The position numbers and the translations under genes are program-made. A stretch of 64,000 bases of DNA from Enemella evansiae. Its GTDB lineage: Bacteria; Actinomycetota; Actinomycetes; Propionibacteriales; Propionibacteriaceae. The notes under the pieces are model-generated. The model ran no database searches, was not told where the DNA came from, and saw nothing but the letters and a program-made list of their open reading frames with translations. Of this stretch, positions 26,105-34,189 are shown one piece after another (the stretch's first letter is position 1; every line of letters starts with the position of its first letter). The DNA is taken from NCBI RefSeq assembly GCF_002250705.1, contig NZ_NMVP01000036.1:124001-188000 (forward strand), written 5' to 3'.

Positions 26105-26305
26105 ATGGCCAAGTCGTTGGATCGTTTGCTGTCAGTGCAGGAGGTTGCCGAGCTGCTTGGCGTACCGGTGCGGACCATCTATGAGTGGCGGTATCGGGGC
26201 GAGGGGCCGCGCGGGTATCGGATCGGTCGGCATGTGCGATACCGCCTGTCGGCGGTCGATGAGTGGTTGGAGGCTCATGCCGATCCGATCCGGAAAGCAG
26301 CCTGA
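26105..26305 (+). CDS. xis: Excisionase / AlpA-type DNA-binding protein
   Basis: Encodes 66 residues starting behind AAAGGAG. A winged-helix motif (LLSVQEVAELLGVPVRTIYEWR ... GYRIGRHVRYRLSAVDEWLE) is typical of MerR/AlpA-like excisionases, which direct the integrase toward excision. It precedes the integrase gene by 3 bp in the same operon. Longer upstream in-frame starts lack a ribosome binding site. Confidence 0.9.
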   Translation: MAKSLDRLLSVQEVAELLGVPVRTIYEWRYRGEGPRGYRIGRHVRYRLSAVDEWLEAHADPIRKAA

Positions 26306-26308
26306 GCT

Positions 26309-27424
26309 GTGGCCTCGATCGAACGGCGCAAGGTGCCGCGCCGGGAGGTGTCTGGTCGGGTGCGGCAGGTTGCGCGCTACAAGGTGCGCTATCGCGATGC
26401 GGGCGGGCGCGAGCATTCGGAGACCTTCGGCCGGCTGATCGACGCCGAGCGGCGCAAGGCGCACCTCGAAACCTCGCTGTCCGATGGGACCTGGCACGAT
26501 CCGCGACGCGGTGAGGTGCGGTTCGCGGAGTGGGCGGCTCAGTGGGTGCCGACGCGGCATGACCTGCGGCCGACCACCCGGGCGCGGTTGGAGACGACCA
26601 TGAAACGTCAGGTGCTGCCCCGGTTCGGGAATCTGCCGCTGATGCGGATCACCAACGGCGAGGTGCGGTCTTGGGTGGCCGATCTGTTGGCGGGCGGGTT
26701 GTCGGCTGCCACGGTTCGTAAGGCGGTGTTCGCGTTGCGCCAGTGTCTGGATGCGGCGGTGGAGGATCGGCGGATTGCGGTGAATCCGGCGGCGCGGGTT
26801 CCGCTGCCGAGTGAGCGGGCCAGGCCGTCGCGGTATCTGACTCAGCGGGAGGTCGAGCGGCTGGTTGCGGTGATGCCGCAGCGGTATCGGGCGTTGGTGC
26901 TGGTGGGGGCGTACGCGGGGTTGCGTTGGGGTGAGGCGGTCGGGCTCCGACGCTCCGGCATCGATGTGTTGCGCTCGCGGATCACGGTGTCAGCGACGGC
27001 GGTCGAGGTGCACGGTCGGGTGTTGCTTGACCAGGAGCCGAAGACCCGGCGTTCGCGGCGGGTGGTGCCGATCGCGCGGTCGGTGATGGCGCGGGTGGAC
27101 CTGCACCTGGATGCCTTCGTGCCGCCGGAGCCTGATGCGCTGGTCTTCACCACCGAGGCGGGTGGTCCGTTGTTCCGTGGCACGTTCGGGAACCGGGTCT
27201 GGCGGCCGAGTGTGCAGGCGGCCGAGTTGGCGGGGCTGACCTTCCACGGGCTGCGGCACAGCTTCGTGGCGATCCTGGTCGCGGCCGGGTGCAACGTGCG
27301 AGAGGTGTCGGAGTGGGCTGGTCACAACAGCGTCGCGTTCACCCTGACCCGCTACGGCGGCCTGTTCCAGGACGGCTCGGATGCGGCGGTGGACCGGCTC
27401 GATGCGCTGCTGGGCGGTGAGTAG
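26309..27424 (+). CDS. int: Tyrosine site-specific integrase
   Basis: Encodes 371 residues from GTG 26309. An N-terminal arm-binding segment and a SAM-like core-binding domain (about 65-165) precede the catalytic domain. Catalytic residues are visible: Arg in YAGLRWGEAVGLR, the HGLRHSF box (His-x-x-Arg), the WAGHNS His and the presumed nucleophile Tyr in FTLTRYGGLF. It ends 107 bp from the tRNA-Glu attachment site, the usual position for an integrase using a tRNA 3' end. It should catalyse attP x attB recombination across the 46-bp identity block. Confidence 0.95.
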   Translation: MASIERRKVPRREVSGRVRQVARYKVRYRDAGGREHSETFGRLIDAERRKAHLETSLSDGTWHDPRRGEVRFAEWAAQWVPTRHDLRPTTRARLETTMKRQVLPRFGNLPLMRITNGEVRSWVADLLAGGLSAATVRKAVFALRQCLDAAVEDRRIAVNPAARVPLPSERARPSRYLTQREVERLVAVMPQRYRALVLVGAYAGLRWGEAVGLRRSGIDVLRSRITVSATAVEVHGRVLLDQEPKTRRSRRVVPIARSVMARVDLHLDAFVPPEPDALVFTTEAGGPLFRGTFGNRVWRPSVQAAELAGLTFHGLRHSFVAILVAAGCNVREVSEWAGHNSVAFTLTRYGGLFQDGSDAAVDRLDALLGGE

Positions 27425-27530
27425 CTGTGTCCCTGGTAGCTGTGTCCCTGGTGTGTCCCCGAGCGGGTGGCCGCGTTTCGCGACGCTCCCCTGTCGAGTG
27501 CATCGCCCCTAGTCAACGGGCTGTTTCCAG

Positions 27531-27606
27531 TGGCATCCCCTACCGGATTCGAACCGGCGCTGCCGCCTTGAAAGGGCGGTGTCCTAGGCCGCTAGACGAA
27601 GGGGAC
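27531..27606 (-). tRNA. tRNA-Glu (TTC anticodon), integration site (attR)
   Basis: Complete cloverleaf including an encoded CCA: acceptor GTCCCCT/AGGGGAT with G1-U72 wobble, anticodon loop CTTTCAA, T-loop GGTTCGAATCC. Its 3' 46 bases (27531-27576) are the direct repeat shared with 20337-20382, so the element restores an intact tRNA on insertion. Confidence 0.96.
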
Positions 27607-27691
27607 CTGTCCGAGGCTGGGCCGCGGACCGAACCAGCATAGGGCAGCGAGCCCGAAGCGGCCAACGCGATACCTCCGGCATGATGTCTCC

Positions 27692-28177
27692 ATGTCCGAG
27701 CGCGAGACCCTGACCTACGACGGCTTCGGTGTGGCGGTACGCGAAGTCGCGACCGAGGTGCACCAGAGCGGCTTCCACCCCGACGTGGTGCTCTCCATCG
27801 CCCGCGGCGGCCTGCCGTTCGGCGGCTGCCTGGGGTACGCGCTGGATGTGAAGAACGCGTTCGTGGTGAACGTCGAGTTCTACACCGGGATCGATACCCG
27901 GCTGGAGATGCCGGTGATGCTGCCGCCGACGCCACAGGCCGTCGACCTTGCGGGGATGAAGGTATTGATCGCCGACGACGTGGCCGACACCGGGCGTACC
28001 CTCCAGCTCGTCCGGGACTTCTTCGCCGAGCAGGTCGCCGAGGCCCGTACCGCGGTGATCTATGAGAAGCCGCAGTCGGTGATCAGCTGCGACTACGTCT
28101 GGAAGCGGACCGACCGCTGGATCAACTTCCCGTGGTCCACGCTGCCGCCGGTGACCCAGGAGGGCGAGAAGCCGTAG
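27692..28177 (+). CDS. Phosphoribosyltransferase (purine/xanthine PRTase-like)
   Basis: Encodes 161 residues. The PRPP-binding loop is VLIADDVADTGRTL (about 90-103) and an upstream SIARGGLPFGG loop fits a type-I PRTase. Several Trp near the C-terminus (YVWKRTDRWINFPW) match the actinobacterial and archaeal xanthine/hypoxanthine-type phosphoribosyltransferases, which salvage purine bases to nucleotides. The exact base is not certain. It starts 85 bp from tRNA-Glu outside the element, and a repeat array follows. Confidence 0.86.
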   Translation: MSERETLTYDGFGVAVREVATEVHQSGFHPDVVLSIARGGLPFGGCLGYALDVKNAFVVNVEFYTGIDTRLEMPVMLPPTPQAVDLAGMKVLIADDVADTGRTLQLVRDFFAEQVAEARTAVIYEKPQSVISCDYVWKRTDRWINFPWSTLPPVTQEGEKP

Positions 28178-28185
28178 GGGCGCGG

Positions 28186-28380
28186 GGGTTGGCTTCGACT
28201 CGCTCGTTCCTCGCTCGCTCAACCAACGTGGGGACTGGCTTCGACTCGCTCGTACCTCGCTCGCTCAACCAGCGTGGGGGCGGGTTCGTCTCGACACGGC
28301 CGCAAGCGGCCTACTCGACGAACGTGAGGGTGAGTGGGTTCGTCTCGACACGGCCGCAAGCGGCCTACTCGACGACCGGT
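28186..28380. repeat. Composite dispersed repeat: two type A plus two type B units
   Basis: Two type-A units (GGCTTCGACTCGCTCG...CTCGCTCAACCAGCGTGGG), then two type-B units (GTTCGTCTCGACACGGCCGC-AAGCGGCCTACTCGACGA). The B stem here is GGCCGC/GCGGCC. The last unit supplies the C-terminal residues and TAG stop of the ferredoxin-like gene on the minus strand. Confidence 0.8.
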
Positions 28381-29315
28381 TTGAGGTCGTCGGCGATCGA
28401 GAGGTACATCCGCTTGGGCAGTTCGGCCTTGCAGGTCAGGAAATTCTTGTCGGTGATCTCGTGGTGGCCGGTGGCCTCCACCAGGCCGACCCCGTCGATC
28501 TCCAGCAGCACGGTCCAGCGCTCGTCCTCGTCGACCTGCTCGGTCAGCGGGTGCACCTGGTCCCAGGCCAGCGGGCCCAGCCGGTCGTACGCGGCCACCA
28601 CGGCGGCCTGCACCGGCGAGCTCTGCCCGCACGGCCCGCGCAGATGGCTGGCGTCCACCCGGCCCTCGAGCTGGGCGCGGACCACCGGTTCGACATCGTC
28701 GGGATCCATCCCGCCGTAACAGGCCCCCTCGGGCAGCAGGATCAGGTTCCCGGCGAACCGGTCACCCCCGGTGTGCGTGCACTCCCAGGTCGCCTCCGGC
28801 CACAGCTCCGCCGCCCGGGCCGCGACCGGGCGGCCGCGGGTGGCGCAGCAGACGTCCTTGCGGCCGTGGGTGCAGACCAGCAGCAGCCGCGGCTCCCCCG
28901 CCGCCGTCGGCTCGTCGGCGATCCGGCACACGTCGGGGTGCGCGCCGGCGAACAGCTCGGCGGCCCGGATCAGCTCCGCGTCGTCATCGGCCCAACCCCA
29001 GCGCACCGGTTCGGCGGCCGCCTGGTCGACCACGCACCAGCGCCGGCGATCGCCGATGGTGTCGGTCTCCCGACCCGGCCGGCGGATCAGCATCACCCGG
29101 GCGTTCGCATGGTTCAGGATCGCCATCAGGGTCTCCTTGACCGCCGGCTCGACCTTGAGGCCGGCCCAGGCGGTCGCACCCCAGCCGGTCGGTTGTTCGA
29201 TCAGGAACCAGCGGTTCTGCGGTGGGGCGGTACCGATCCGCTGGTCGTGCCGGTCGCGGGCCGCGGTCGAGCAGCGGAATCCGGGCGGCCGTTGATCCGC
29301 CTCGATGGCCGTCAT
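28365..29315 (-). CDS. Sucrase/ferredoxin-like (Apd1-type, thioredoxin-fold [2Fe-2S]) protein
   Basis: Encodes 316 residues. The C-terminal half has the SucraseFerredoxin/Apd1 pattern: LLVCTHGRKDVCCATRG (Cys148, Cys156/157), WECTHTGGDRFAGNLILLP (His181, where the yeast protein has HxGGH) and a further GPCGQSS. Yeast Apd1 binds a [2Fe-2S] cluster with two Cys and two His; here the second His is Asp185, a change I believe is common in actinobacterial members. It could pass electrons to the upstream oxygenase. It overlaps that gene by 4 bp (ATGA). The last residues (PVVE) and stop are encoded by a type-B repeat. Confidence 0.8.
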   Translation of the reverse strand: MTAIEADQRPPGFRCSTAARDRHDQRIGTAPPQNRWFLIEQPTGWGATAWAGLKVEPAVKETLMAILNHANARVMLIRRPGRETDTIGDRRRWCVVDQAAAEPVRWGWADDDAELIRAAELFAGAHPDVCRIADEPTAAGEPRLLLVCTHGRKDVCCATRGRPVAARAAELWPEATWECTHTGGDRFAGNLILLPEGACYGGMDPDDVEPVVRAQLEGRVDASHLRGPCGQSSPVQAAVVAAYDRLGPLAWDQVHPLTEQVDEDERWTVLLEIDGVGLVEATGHHEITDKNFLTCKAELPKRMYLSIADDLKPVVE

Positions 29316-30550
29316 GGCGCCTCCGCCCCGCGCTCGAGAATCCCTTCCCTGATGAGCATACGCAGCCCGTCGCGGCTCACCCCGGTGGCCTCCCGCAGCT
29401 CCGCGACACCCGCCGGCGACTTCGCCAGGCGGCGTACCGCGGCGACCTGCGCATCATCGACGGTGCAGCGACCGGCGCGGGTGCGCAGCGACGAACCGTC
29501 CGCGGCTTCCTCGATCCGCAGCAGCAGACCGGTACGCAACCGCAGCGTGTCCGCATCGGTGAGCGCCTCGGCATCCGCCAGGGCCTGGAACGGGGGCACC
29601 GCTGCCGGTCGCTGGGCATTGCGGGCGTCCGCCAGCAGGGCCGCTGCGATCCGCTCATCGGGCAGATCGGCCAGCAACCGCTGGAACTCCTGCCGCACGG
29701 CGTCCAGGTCGGCGGCCAGCGCAGCCGGGTCGTCCACCTCGATCCCGAGCGGCAGCGAGACCCGCGCCTCGGTCAGCTCGCGCAGCGCCCGCAGCGCCTC
29801 GTCGGCCAACGCGTCGGCGAGATGGTGCCGGGTCCAGGTGTGTACGCCGAGGGTCAGGTGCCCGGAGATGCCACCGGTCGCCCGCGCGGAGTGCAGGTAG
29901 CCGCGCGGCAGATAGAGGCAGTCCCCCGGCCGCAGAGTCAACCGCAGCAGGGGTTCCTCGGCGGCCCGTTGCTGGACCGCGGTGCGATGTTCGGCCCACG
30001 GCTGGTCGCGCAGCGGATGCTCGACCACCGGGGCGTGCACGATCCACTCCTTGCTGCCGTGCACCTGCAGCACGAACACGTCGTGCACGTCGTAGTGCGC
30101 GCCGAAGCCCTGGTTCTGCGGCGGGGTGAGATAGCAGTTGGCCTGGATCGGGTGGCCGAGCTCGGCGGACAGACCGTCCACCAACCGGGCGACCGGCGGC
30201 CAGGTGCGGTGCAGTGCCTGCAGCACCACGGTGGCGCCATCGGCGAAGCGGCGGCGCACCTTGTCCTCGTCGATCTGGTCGGAGATTCCGGCACCGACAC
30301 CGCCACCGGTCGTGAAATCCTTGTCCGGAAGGGTTTTCCCGTCCTTGGCGAGTCTCAGGAACGGGGTCCGCAGACCGCGGCCGGCGAGCAACTCGTCGGC
30401 CGCGGCCAGCGAAAAGAGATCGCTGAGGTCGTCACCGGCAGCGCGTTCATCGCTGGTGACCAGCAGGGGCGCACGGCCCCAGACCTCCTCGGCGAAACCC
30501 GCCGACGCCGATCCGAGCAGTCGGTCCAGCGCCGGTCGTTCAGCAGGCAC
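29312..30550 (-). CDS. JmjC/cupin Fe(II)/2-oxoglutarate oxygenase (ribosomal-oxygenase-like)
   Basis: Encodes 412 residues from GTG 30550, 8 bp after the ADGG-repeat gene. It has the ROXA/YcfD/MINA layout: a JmjC cupin with the iron triad in GFGAHYDVHDVFVLQ (His152, Asp154) and PGDCLYLPRGYLHSA (His220), then a dimerisation region and a winged-helix C-terminal domain (AAVRRLAKSPAGVAELREAT). Known members hydroxylate Arg or His of ribosomal proteins. In this operon the neighbouring repeat peptide and a ferredoxin-like protein suggest a peptide substrate, which is inference. A basic ribosomal substrate remains the alternative. Confidence 0.86.
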   Translation of the reverse strand: MPAERPALDRLLGSASAGFAEEVWGRAPLLVTSDERAAGDDLSDLFSLAAADELLAGRGLRTPFLRLAKDGKTLPDKDFTTGGGVGAGISDQIDEDKVRRRFADGATVVLQALHRTWPPVARLVDGLSAELGHPIQANCYLTPPQNQGFGAHYDVHDVFVLQVHGSKEWIVHAPVVEHPLRDQPWAEHRTAVQQRAAEEPLLRLTLRPGDCLYLPRGYLHSARATGGISGHLTLGVHTWTRHHLADALADEALRALRELTEARVSLPLGIEVDDPAALAADLDAVRQEFQRLLADLPDERIAAALLADARNAQRPAAVPPFQALADAEALTDADTLRLRTGLLLRIEEAADGSSLRTRAGRCTVDDAQVAAVRRLAKSPAGVAELREATGVSRDGLRMLIREGILERGAEAP

Positions 30551-30558
30551 GGACCGGA

Positions 30559-30813
30559 TCAGCTCCGGCCCACACCGCCGCCGGCGCCGCCATCAGCGCC
30601 ACCGTCGGCCCCGCCGTCCGCGCCACCATCGGCACCACCGTCGGCGCCACCGTCCGCACCGCCATCGGCACCGCCGTCCGCGCCACCATCGGCGCCACCA
30701 TCGGCACCGCCGTCCGCGCCACCATCGGCACCACCGTCAGCACCGCCATCGGCACGACCGAGCCCGGTGACCTGGTCGTCGTCCTTGTTCTCCTCGTTCG
30801 CGAAGTCCGTCAT
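30559..30813 (-). CDS. ADGG-repeat peptide, candidate RiPP-like precursor or disordered substrate
   Basis: Encodes 84 residues behind a clear GAGGAGATG ribosome binding site. A 20-residue acidic leader-like segment (MTDFANEENKDDDQVTGLGR) is followed by 14 exact Ala-Asp-Gly-Gly repeats (DNA 30586-30753) and a short AGGGVGRS tail. The 12-bp DNA units vary at synonymous positions (GAC/GAT, GGC/GGT, GCC/GCG/GCT) while the amino acids stay constant, which supports selection on this frame. It is followed 8 bp later by a JmjC oxygenase gene and then a ferredoxin-like gene. The Asp residues are the obvious candidate modification sites; this is inference. I recognise no named family. Confidence 0.72.
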   Translation of the reverse strand: MTDFANEENKDDDQVTGLGRADGGADGGADGGADGGADGGADGGADGGADGGADGGADGGADGGADGGADGGADGGAGGGVGRS

Positions 30814-30840
30814 CTCAACATCTCCTCGAATCCTGGGTGA

Positions 30841-30860
30841 CTGCGGCGGAACCGCCGCAG
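30841..30860 (-). terminator. Hairpin after the MatB-like gene, upstream of the repeat-peptide operon
   Basis: CTGCGGCGG-AA-CCGCCGCAG, a perfect 9-bp stem with a 2-base loop, 38 bp after the ligase stop and 27 bp before the peptide start. No U-tract. It may terminate the ligase transcript or form part of the peptide leader. Confidence 0.55.
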
Positions 30861-30898
30861 GATCAGTCTGTTGCCCGATCCGTTACCCGGCAAGGGGT

Positions 30899-32305
30899 TC
30901 AGCGATTCTCGAGCAACTGCTTCTTCTGCACCTTGCCCATCGCATTGCGGGGCAGGGATTCGACGAACACGATCTCGCGCGGACGCTTGTGCACCGACAG
31001 CTCCCCGGCGACCGCCTGGATCAGCTCCTCGGCGCTCACCTCACCGTCCTCGGCGACCACGTGGGCGACGATCCGCTGCCCGAGATCGTCATCGGGTACG
31101 CCGATGACGGCGACCTCGCGGACCATCGGGTGCGCCAGCAGGGCGGTCTCCACCTCCCCGGCACCGACCCGGTAACCGCCGCTCTTGATCAGATCCACCG
31201 AGGCCCGGCCGACGATCCGGTGGAAGCCGTCGGCGTCGATCGCGGCCAGATCCCCGGTGGCGAACCACCCGTCGGCGGTGAAGGACTCCTCGGTCGCCTG
31301 CTCGCGGCCCAGATAGCCGCTGAACAGCGTGTCACCGGTGATCTGCAGGTTGCCGATCGATTCGCCGTCGTGCGGGACCTCGTTGCCGTCGTCATCGCGG
31401 AGTCGGCTGCGTACCCCCGCGATCGGCACGCCGACCCATCCGGGTCGCTTCTCGCCGTCGGCGCGGGCGCTGATGGTGATCAGCGTCTCGCTCATCCCAT
31501 ACCGCTCCACCGGCTCGATCCCGGTGAGCTCCTGCAGCTTCTCGAACACCGGCACCGGCAGCGGCGCGGAACCGGACACCAGCAACCGCGCGTGGGCCAG
31601 TCGGCGGGCCGACTCGGGATCGCGGGTGACCCGGGTCCAGACCGTGGGCACCCCGAAATACATCGTGCCGGCCGCTGCGGCGTACGACTCCGGCTTGGGA
31701 CGCCCGGTGTGCACCAACCCGGAACCGACCCGCACCGGCCCCAACATGCCGAGCACCAGCCCGTGCACGTGGAACAGCGGCAGCCCGTGCACCAACACGT
31801 CCTGATCGCTCCACTGCCAGGCCTCCGCCAGCCCGTCCAGGCCGGCGGCCAGCGCGGCCCGGGACAGCAGCACCCCCTTCGGCGAACCCGTCGTCCCCGA
31901 GGTGTAGAGGATCAGCGCGACCGCACTGCCCGCCGGTTCGTCGAAGTCGGCATCGGAGCGGGCGTCGGGATCGACCGCGATCACCGGCAGCTCGCCCGCA
32001 TCCTCTGGCGCCTCCCCCAGCCAGGCCTCCGCCTGCGAATCGCCCAGCAGGTATGCCAGTTCCGCCGGGCCGGAGTCCACCGGCACGGGCACCACCGACA
32101 CGCCGGCGAGCAGGCCACCGACCACGGCGAGCGCGGTGCGCAGGGTGGGTCGGGCGAAGACCGCCACCCGCTCCCGCCCGGCGACCGATTCGGCGACCGC
32201 GGCCGCGGCCCGGCGGAACTCGGTGCGGCTCAGCGAACCGTCGGCGAAGGTCAGCGGGTGGTGCCCCCGATCGGCGATCAGGGCGTCCAGCAGACGAGCA
32301 GTCAT
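30899..32305 (-). CDS. Acyl-CoA synthetase, malonyl-CoA synthetase (MatB)-like
   Basis: Encodes 468 residues, short for the ANL family and in the MatB range. Motifs: ILYTSGTTGSPKGVLLS (P-loop), YGMSET (A5), GWFATGDLAAIDADGF (A7), GRASVDLIKSGGYRVGAGEVE (A8) and PRNAMGKVQKKQL (catalytic Lys). The A8 region, with LIKSGGYRVGAGEVETALLAHP, follows actinobacterial MatB enzymes that make malonyl- or methylmalonyl-CoA from the free diacid. The diacid specificity is likely but not proven. It lies upstream of and in line with the repeat-peptide operon but is separated by a hairpin. Confidence 0.83.
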   Translation of the reverse strand: MTARLLDALIADRGHHPLTFADGSLSRTEFRRAAAAVAESVAGRERVAVFARPTLRTALAVVGGLLAGVSVVPVPVDSGPAELAYLLGDSQAEAWLGEAPEDAGELPVIAVDPDARSDADFDEPAGSAVALILYTSGTTGSPKGVLLSRAALAAGLDGLAEAWQWSDQDVLVHGLPLFHVHGLVLGMLGPVRVGSGLVHTGRPKPESYAAAAGTMYFGVPTVWTRVTRDPESARRLAHARLLVSGSAPLPVPVFEKLQELTGIEPVERYGMSETLITISARADGEKRPGWVGVPIAGVRSRLRDDDGNEVPHDGESIGNLQITGDTLFSGYLGREQATEESFTADGWFATGDLAAIDADGFHRIVGRASVDLIKSGGYRVGAGEVETALLAHPMVREVAVIGVPDDDLGQRIVAHVVAEDGEVSAEELIQAVAGELSVHKRPREIVFVESLPRNAMGKVQKKQLLENR

Positions 32306-32384
32306 GCAGTGATGTCTACCTCACCGGGTCCGCCGCCCCCGCAGGGGCCCGGATCACGGTCACCGCGCCTATACGATTGCGTCC

Positions 32385-34184
32385 ATGTTGTTGCCCGAGG
32401 CCCGTTTGTCGCGCCTCGGCAGCACCAGTGCCAGACCCATCCCGGAGACCCACCTGGGCCGGGCCTGGCTGGCCCTGCAGCTGGTCTTCACCCCCAGCCA
32501 CGTCGCCGTCGCCGCACCGATCGTGATGGTCGCGTTCATGGGCTGGCAGCAGCGCTGGATCTCCGACGACGGCTGGATCAACATCCGGGTGCTGAACCAG
32601 TTCTTCGCCGGCAACGGCCCGGTGTTCAACATCGGCGAACGGGTCGAGGTGACCACCTCGACACTCTGGTTCTGGATGCTGGTCGCCGGCCGCTGGCTGC
32701 TGCCCGGTACCGAACCCCAGGTCACCGGCGCCGCGGTGGGCTGGGTGCTCACCCTGCTCGGCATGGTGACCGCGGCGCTCGGCGCGGCCCGGTTGTTCGC
32801 GCGCCGGAACACCTTCGTCACCGTCCCGGTCGGGATCCTGGCGATGGCCGCCCTGCCGCCGTTCTGGGACTTCGCCACCTCCGGGTTGGAGACCGGGCTC
32901 TCCTTCGCCTGGCTCGGCACCTGTTTCTGGCTGCTCACCCGGCGGATCCCGCCCGAGATCGGGGGCCCGCTGCGGAACTGGCCGCTCGCCGCGGCGATCT
33001 GCATCGGCCTGGGCCCGCTGATCCGCCCCGACTTCGCGCTCTATGCCGGCCTGTTCGCGCTGGCGCTGCTGTTCACCCGGCTGCGCGGCTGGTGGCAGTG
33101 GCTGATCTGCTGCACGATCGGCATCGCGCCCGCGGTGGCGTACCAGATCTGGCGGATGGGCTTCTATGCCCTGATGGTGCCGAACACCGCGCTGGCCAAG
33201 AGCGCCGGCGACGTGCACTGGGAGCAGGGGTTGATCTATCTGATCGACTACGCCGGGCTCTATGTGCTGGCGGTCCCGCTGCTGGTCGGCCTGCTCGGCG
33301 TCGGCCTGCATCTGGCGTACGCCGTCCGCCGGCGGGAGCTGGGGCGGGCCGTGGTGGTGGCGGCCCCGGTGCTGGGGGCGCTGCTGCACGCGCTCTACAT
33401 CGTCCGGATGGGCGGTGACTTCATGCATGCCCGATTCCTGCTGCCGGACACCTTCGCGCTGATGCTGCCCGCCGCGGTGATCGCGGTGGACAAGCCCCGG
33501 CGGGAGACCGCGATGGTGGTGCTCGCCTTCGTCGCCGGCTGGGCGGTCGCCATCTCGACCAGCGCCCGGACCCCCTATCAGGACTCGGCCAGCGAGGACG
33601 GGATCGCCAACGAGCGCGCCTTCTGGGCCGCCACCACGACCACCAACCAGCTGCTCACCATCAACGACTGGCGCAGCTCCACCCCGGCCTGGGACGGCCA
33701 GCTCGCGCGCTGGAACCAGCAGGCCGGGCTCAGCTACTACGACGACGGCAGCAGGCGGTTGCCGACCCGCAGCGGCACCGGGATCTATCTGGCGCGGGAC
33801 AACATGGGCATCCTGCCGGTGATGGCCGGCAACGAGGTCCGGGTCGTCGACCGGTTGGCGCTGGCCGATCCGATCACCTCGCACGCGGTCGAGGACCCGC
33901 GGCTGCAGGACAAGACCCGCGTCGGGCACCAGCCCCGACCGGCCGCCTGGCGGACCGCGCGCTATGTGAAGGCGGCCGAGGACGATTCACAGTCGGTGGC
34001 CCATGCCCGGCTCGCGCTGCAGTGCGGCGATCTGGCGGTGCTGGAGCAGGCGGTCACCGAGCCGATGACCAGCGAACGGTTCTGGGAGAACGTGTCCCTG
34101 GCCCCGCGGCTGACTACCTTCACCTTCCCCGCCGACCCGGCCGAGGCCCGCAAGGCCTTGTGCGGTTGGCAACCGGGCTGGTGA
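32385..34184 (+). CDS. GT-C family membrane glycosyltransferase (AftB/ZomB-like)
   Basis: Encodes 599 residues with about ten TM helices in the N-terminal two-thirds and an extracellular C-terminal domain. The first extracytoplasmic loop carries SDDGWINIRVLNQFFAGNG followed by PVFNIGERVEVTTSTLW, which is the acidic metal/substrate signature of the mycobacterial AftB-like group that uses decaprenyl-phosphate arabinose. In a non-mycolate actinobacterium the sugar acceptor may differ. The 3' end overlaps a possible GTG start of the formylglycine-generating enzyme gene. Confidence 0.8.
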   Translation: MLLPEARLSRLGSTSARPIPETHLGRAWLALQLVFTPSHVAVAAPIVMVAFMGWQQRWISDDGWINIRVLNQFFAGNGPVFNIGERVEVTTSTLWFWMLVAGRWLLPGTEPQVTGAAVGWVLTLLGMVTAALGAARLFARRNTFVTVPVGILAMAALPPFWDFATSGLETGLSFAWLGTCFWLLTRRIPPEIGGPLRNWPLAAAICIGLGPLIRPDFALYAGLFALALLFTRLRGWWQWLICCTIGIAPAVAYQIWRMGFYALMVPNTALAKSAGDVHWEQGLIYLIDYAGLYVLAVPLLVGLLGVGLHLAYAVRRRELGRAVVVAAPVLGALLHALYIVRMGGDFMHARFLLPDTFALMLPAAVIAVDKPRRETAMVVLAFVAGWAVAISTSARTPYQDSASEDGIANERAFWAATTTTNQLLTINDWRSSTPAWDGQLARWNQQAGLSYYDDGSRRLPTRSGTGIYLARDNMGILPVMAGNEVRVVDRLALADPITSHAVEDPRLQDKTRVGHQPRPAAWRTARYVKAAEDDSQSVAHARLALQCGDLAVLEQAVTEPMTSERFWENVSLAPRLTTFTFPADPAEARKALCGWQPGW

Positions 34185-34189
34185 GCCCG

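Larger units (their letters stand above)
20337..27576. mobile_element. Integrative element in tRNA-Glu (pSAM2/AICE-like, no transfer gene seen)
   Basis: About 7.2 kb bounded by 46-bp direct repeats of the tRNA-Glu(TTC) 3' end. The right half carries the actinomycete integrative module in its usual order: a helix-turn-helix protein, replication initiator, MerR/AlpA-type excisionase and tyrosine integrase next to the attachment site. The left half, transcribed oppositely, carries an XRE-type regulator, a flavoprotein and a DUF5677 cargo gene. No FtsK/TraB-like translocase or Spd spread gene is visible, so transfer would depend on help from another element. The stretches 20383-20755 and 21896-22009 have no recognised gene. 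Confidence 0.9.

Noticed and set aside
20337..27576. Complete conjugative AICE
   Set aside because: No TraB/FtsK-like or spread genes were found, so transfer ability cannot be claimed.
28186..28380. CRISPR-like array
   Set aside because: Units are adjacent without unique spacers of constant length and belong to the dispersed type-A/B repeats; no cas genes are present.
30540..30813. Pro/Ser/Ala-repeat frames on the plus strand of the ADGG repeat
   Set aside because: No ribosome binding site or operon context on that strand; the minus-strand gene has both and shows synonymous variation.
29222..33418. A very long open frame on the plus strand across the ferredoxin, oxygenase and ligase genes
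   Set aside because: It is antisense to four well-recognised genes, has Arg/Gly/Pro-rich composition without domains, and arises from the high-GC codon bias of the minus-strand genes.
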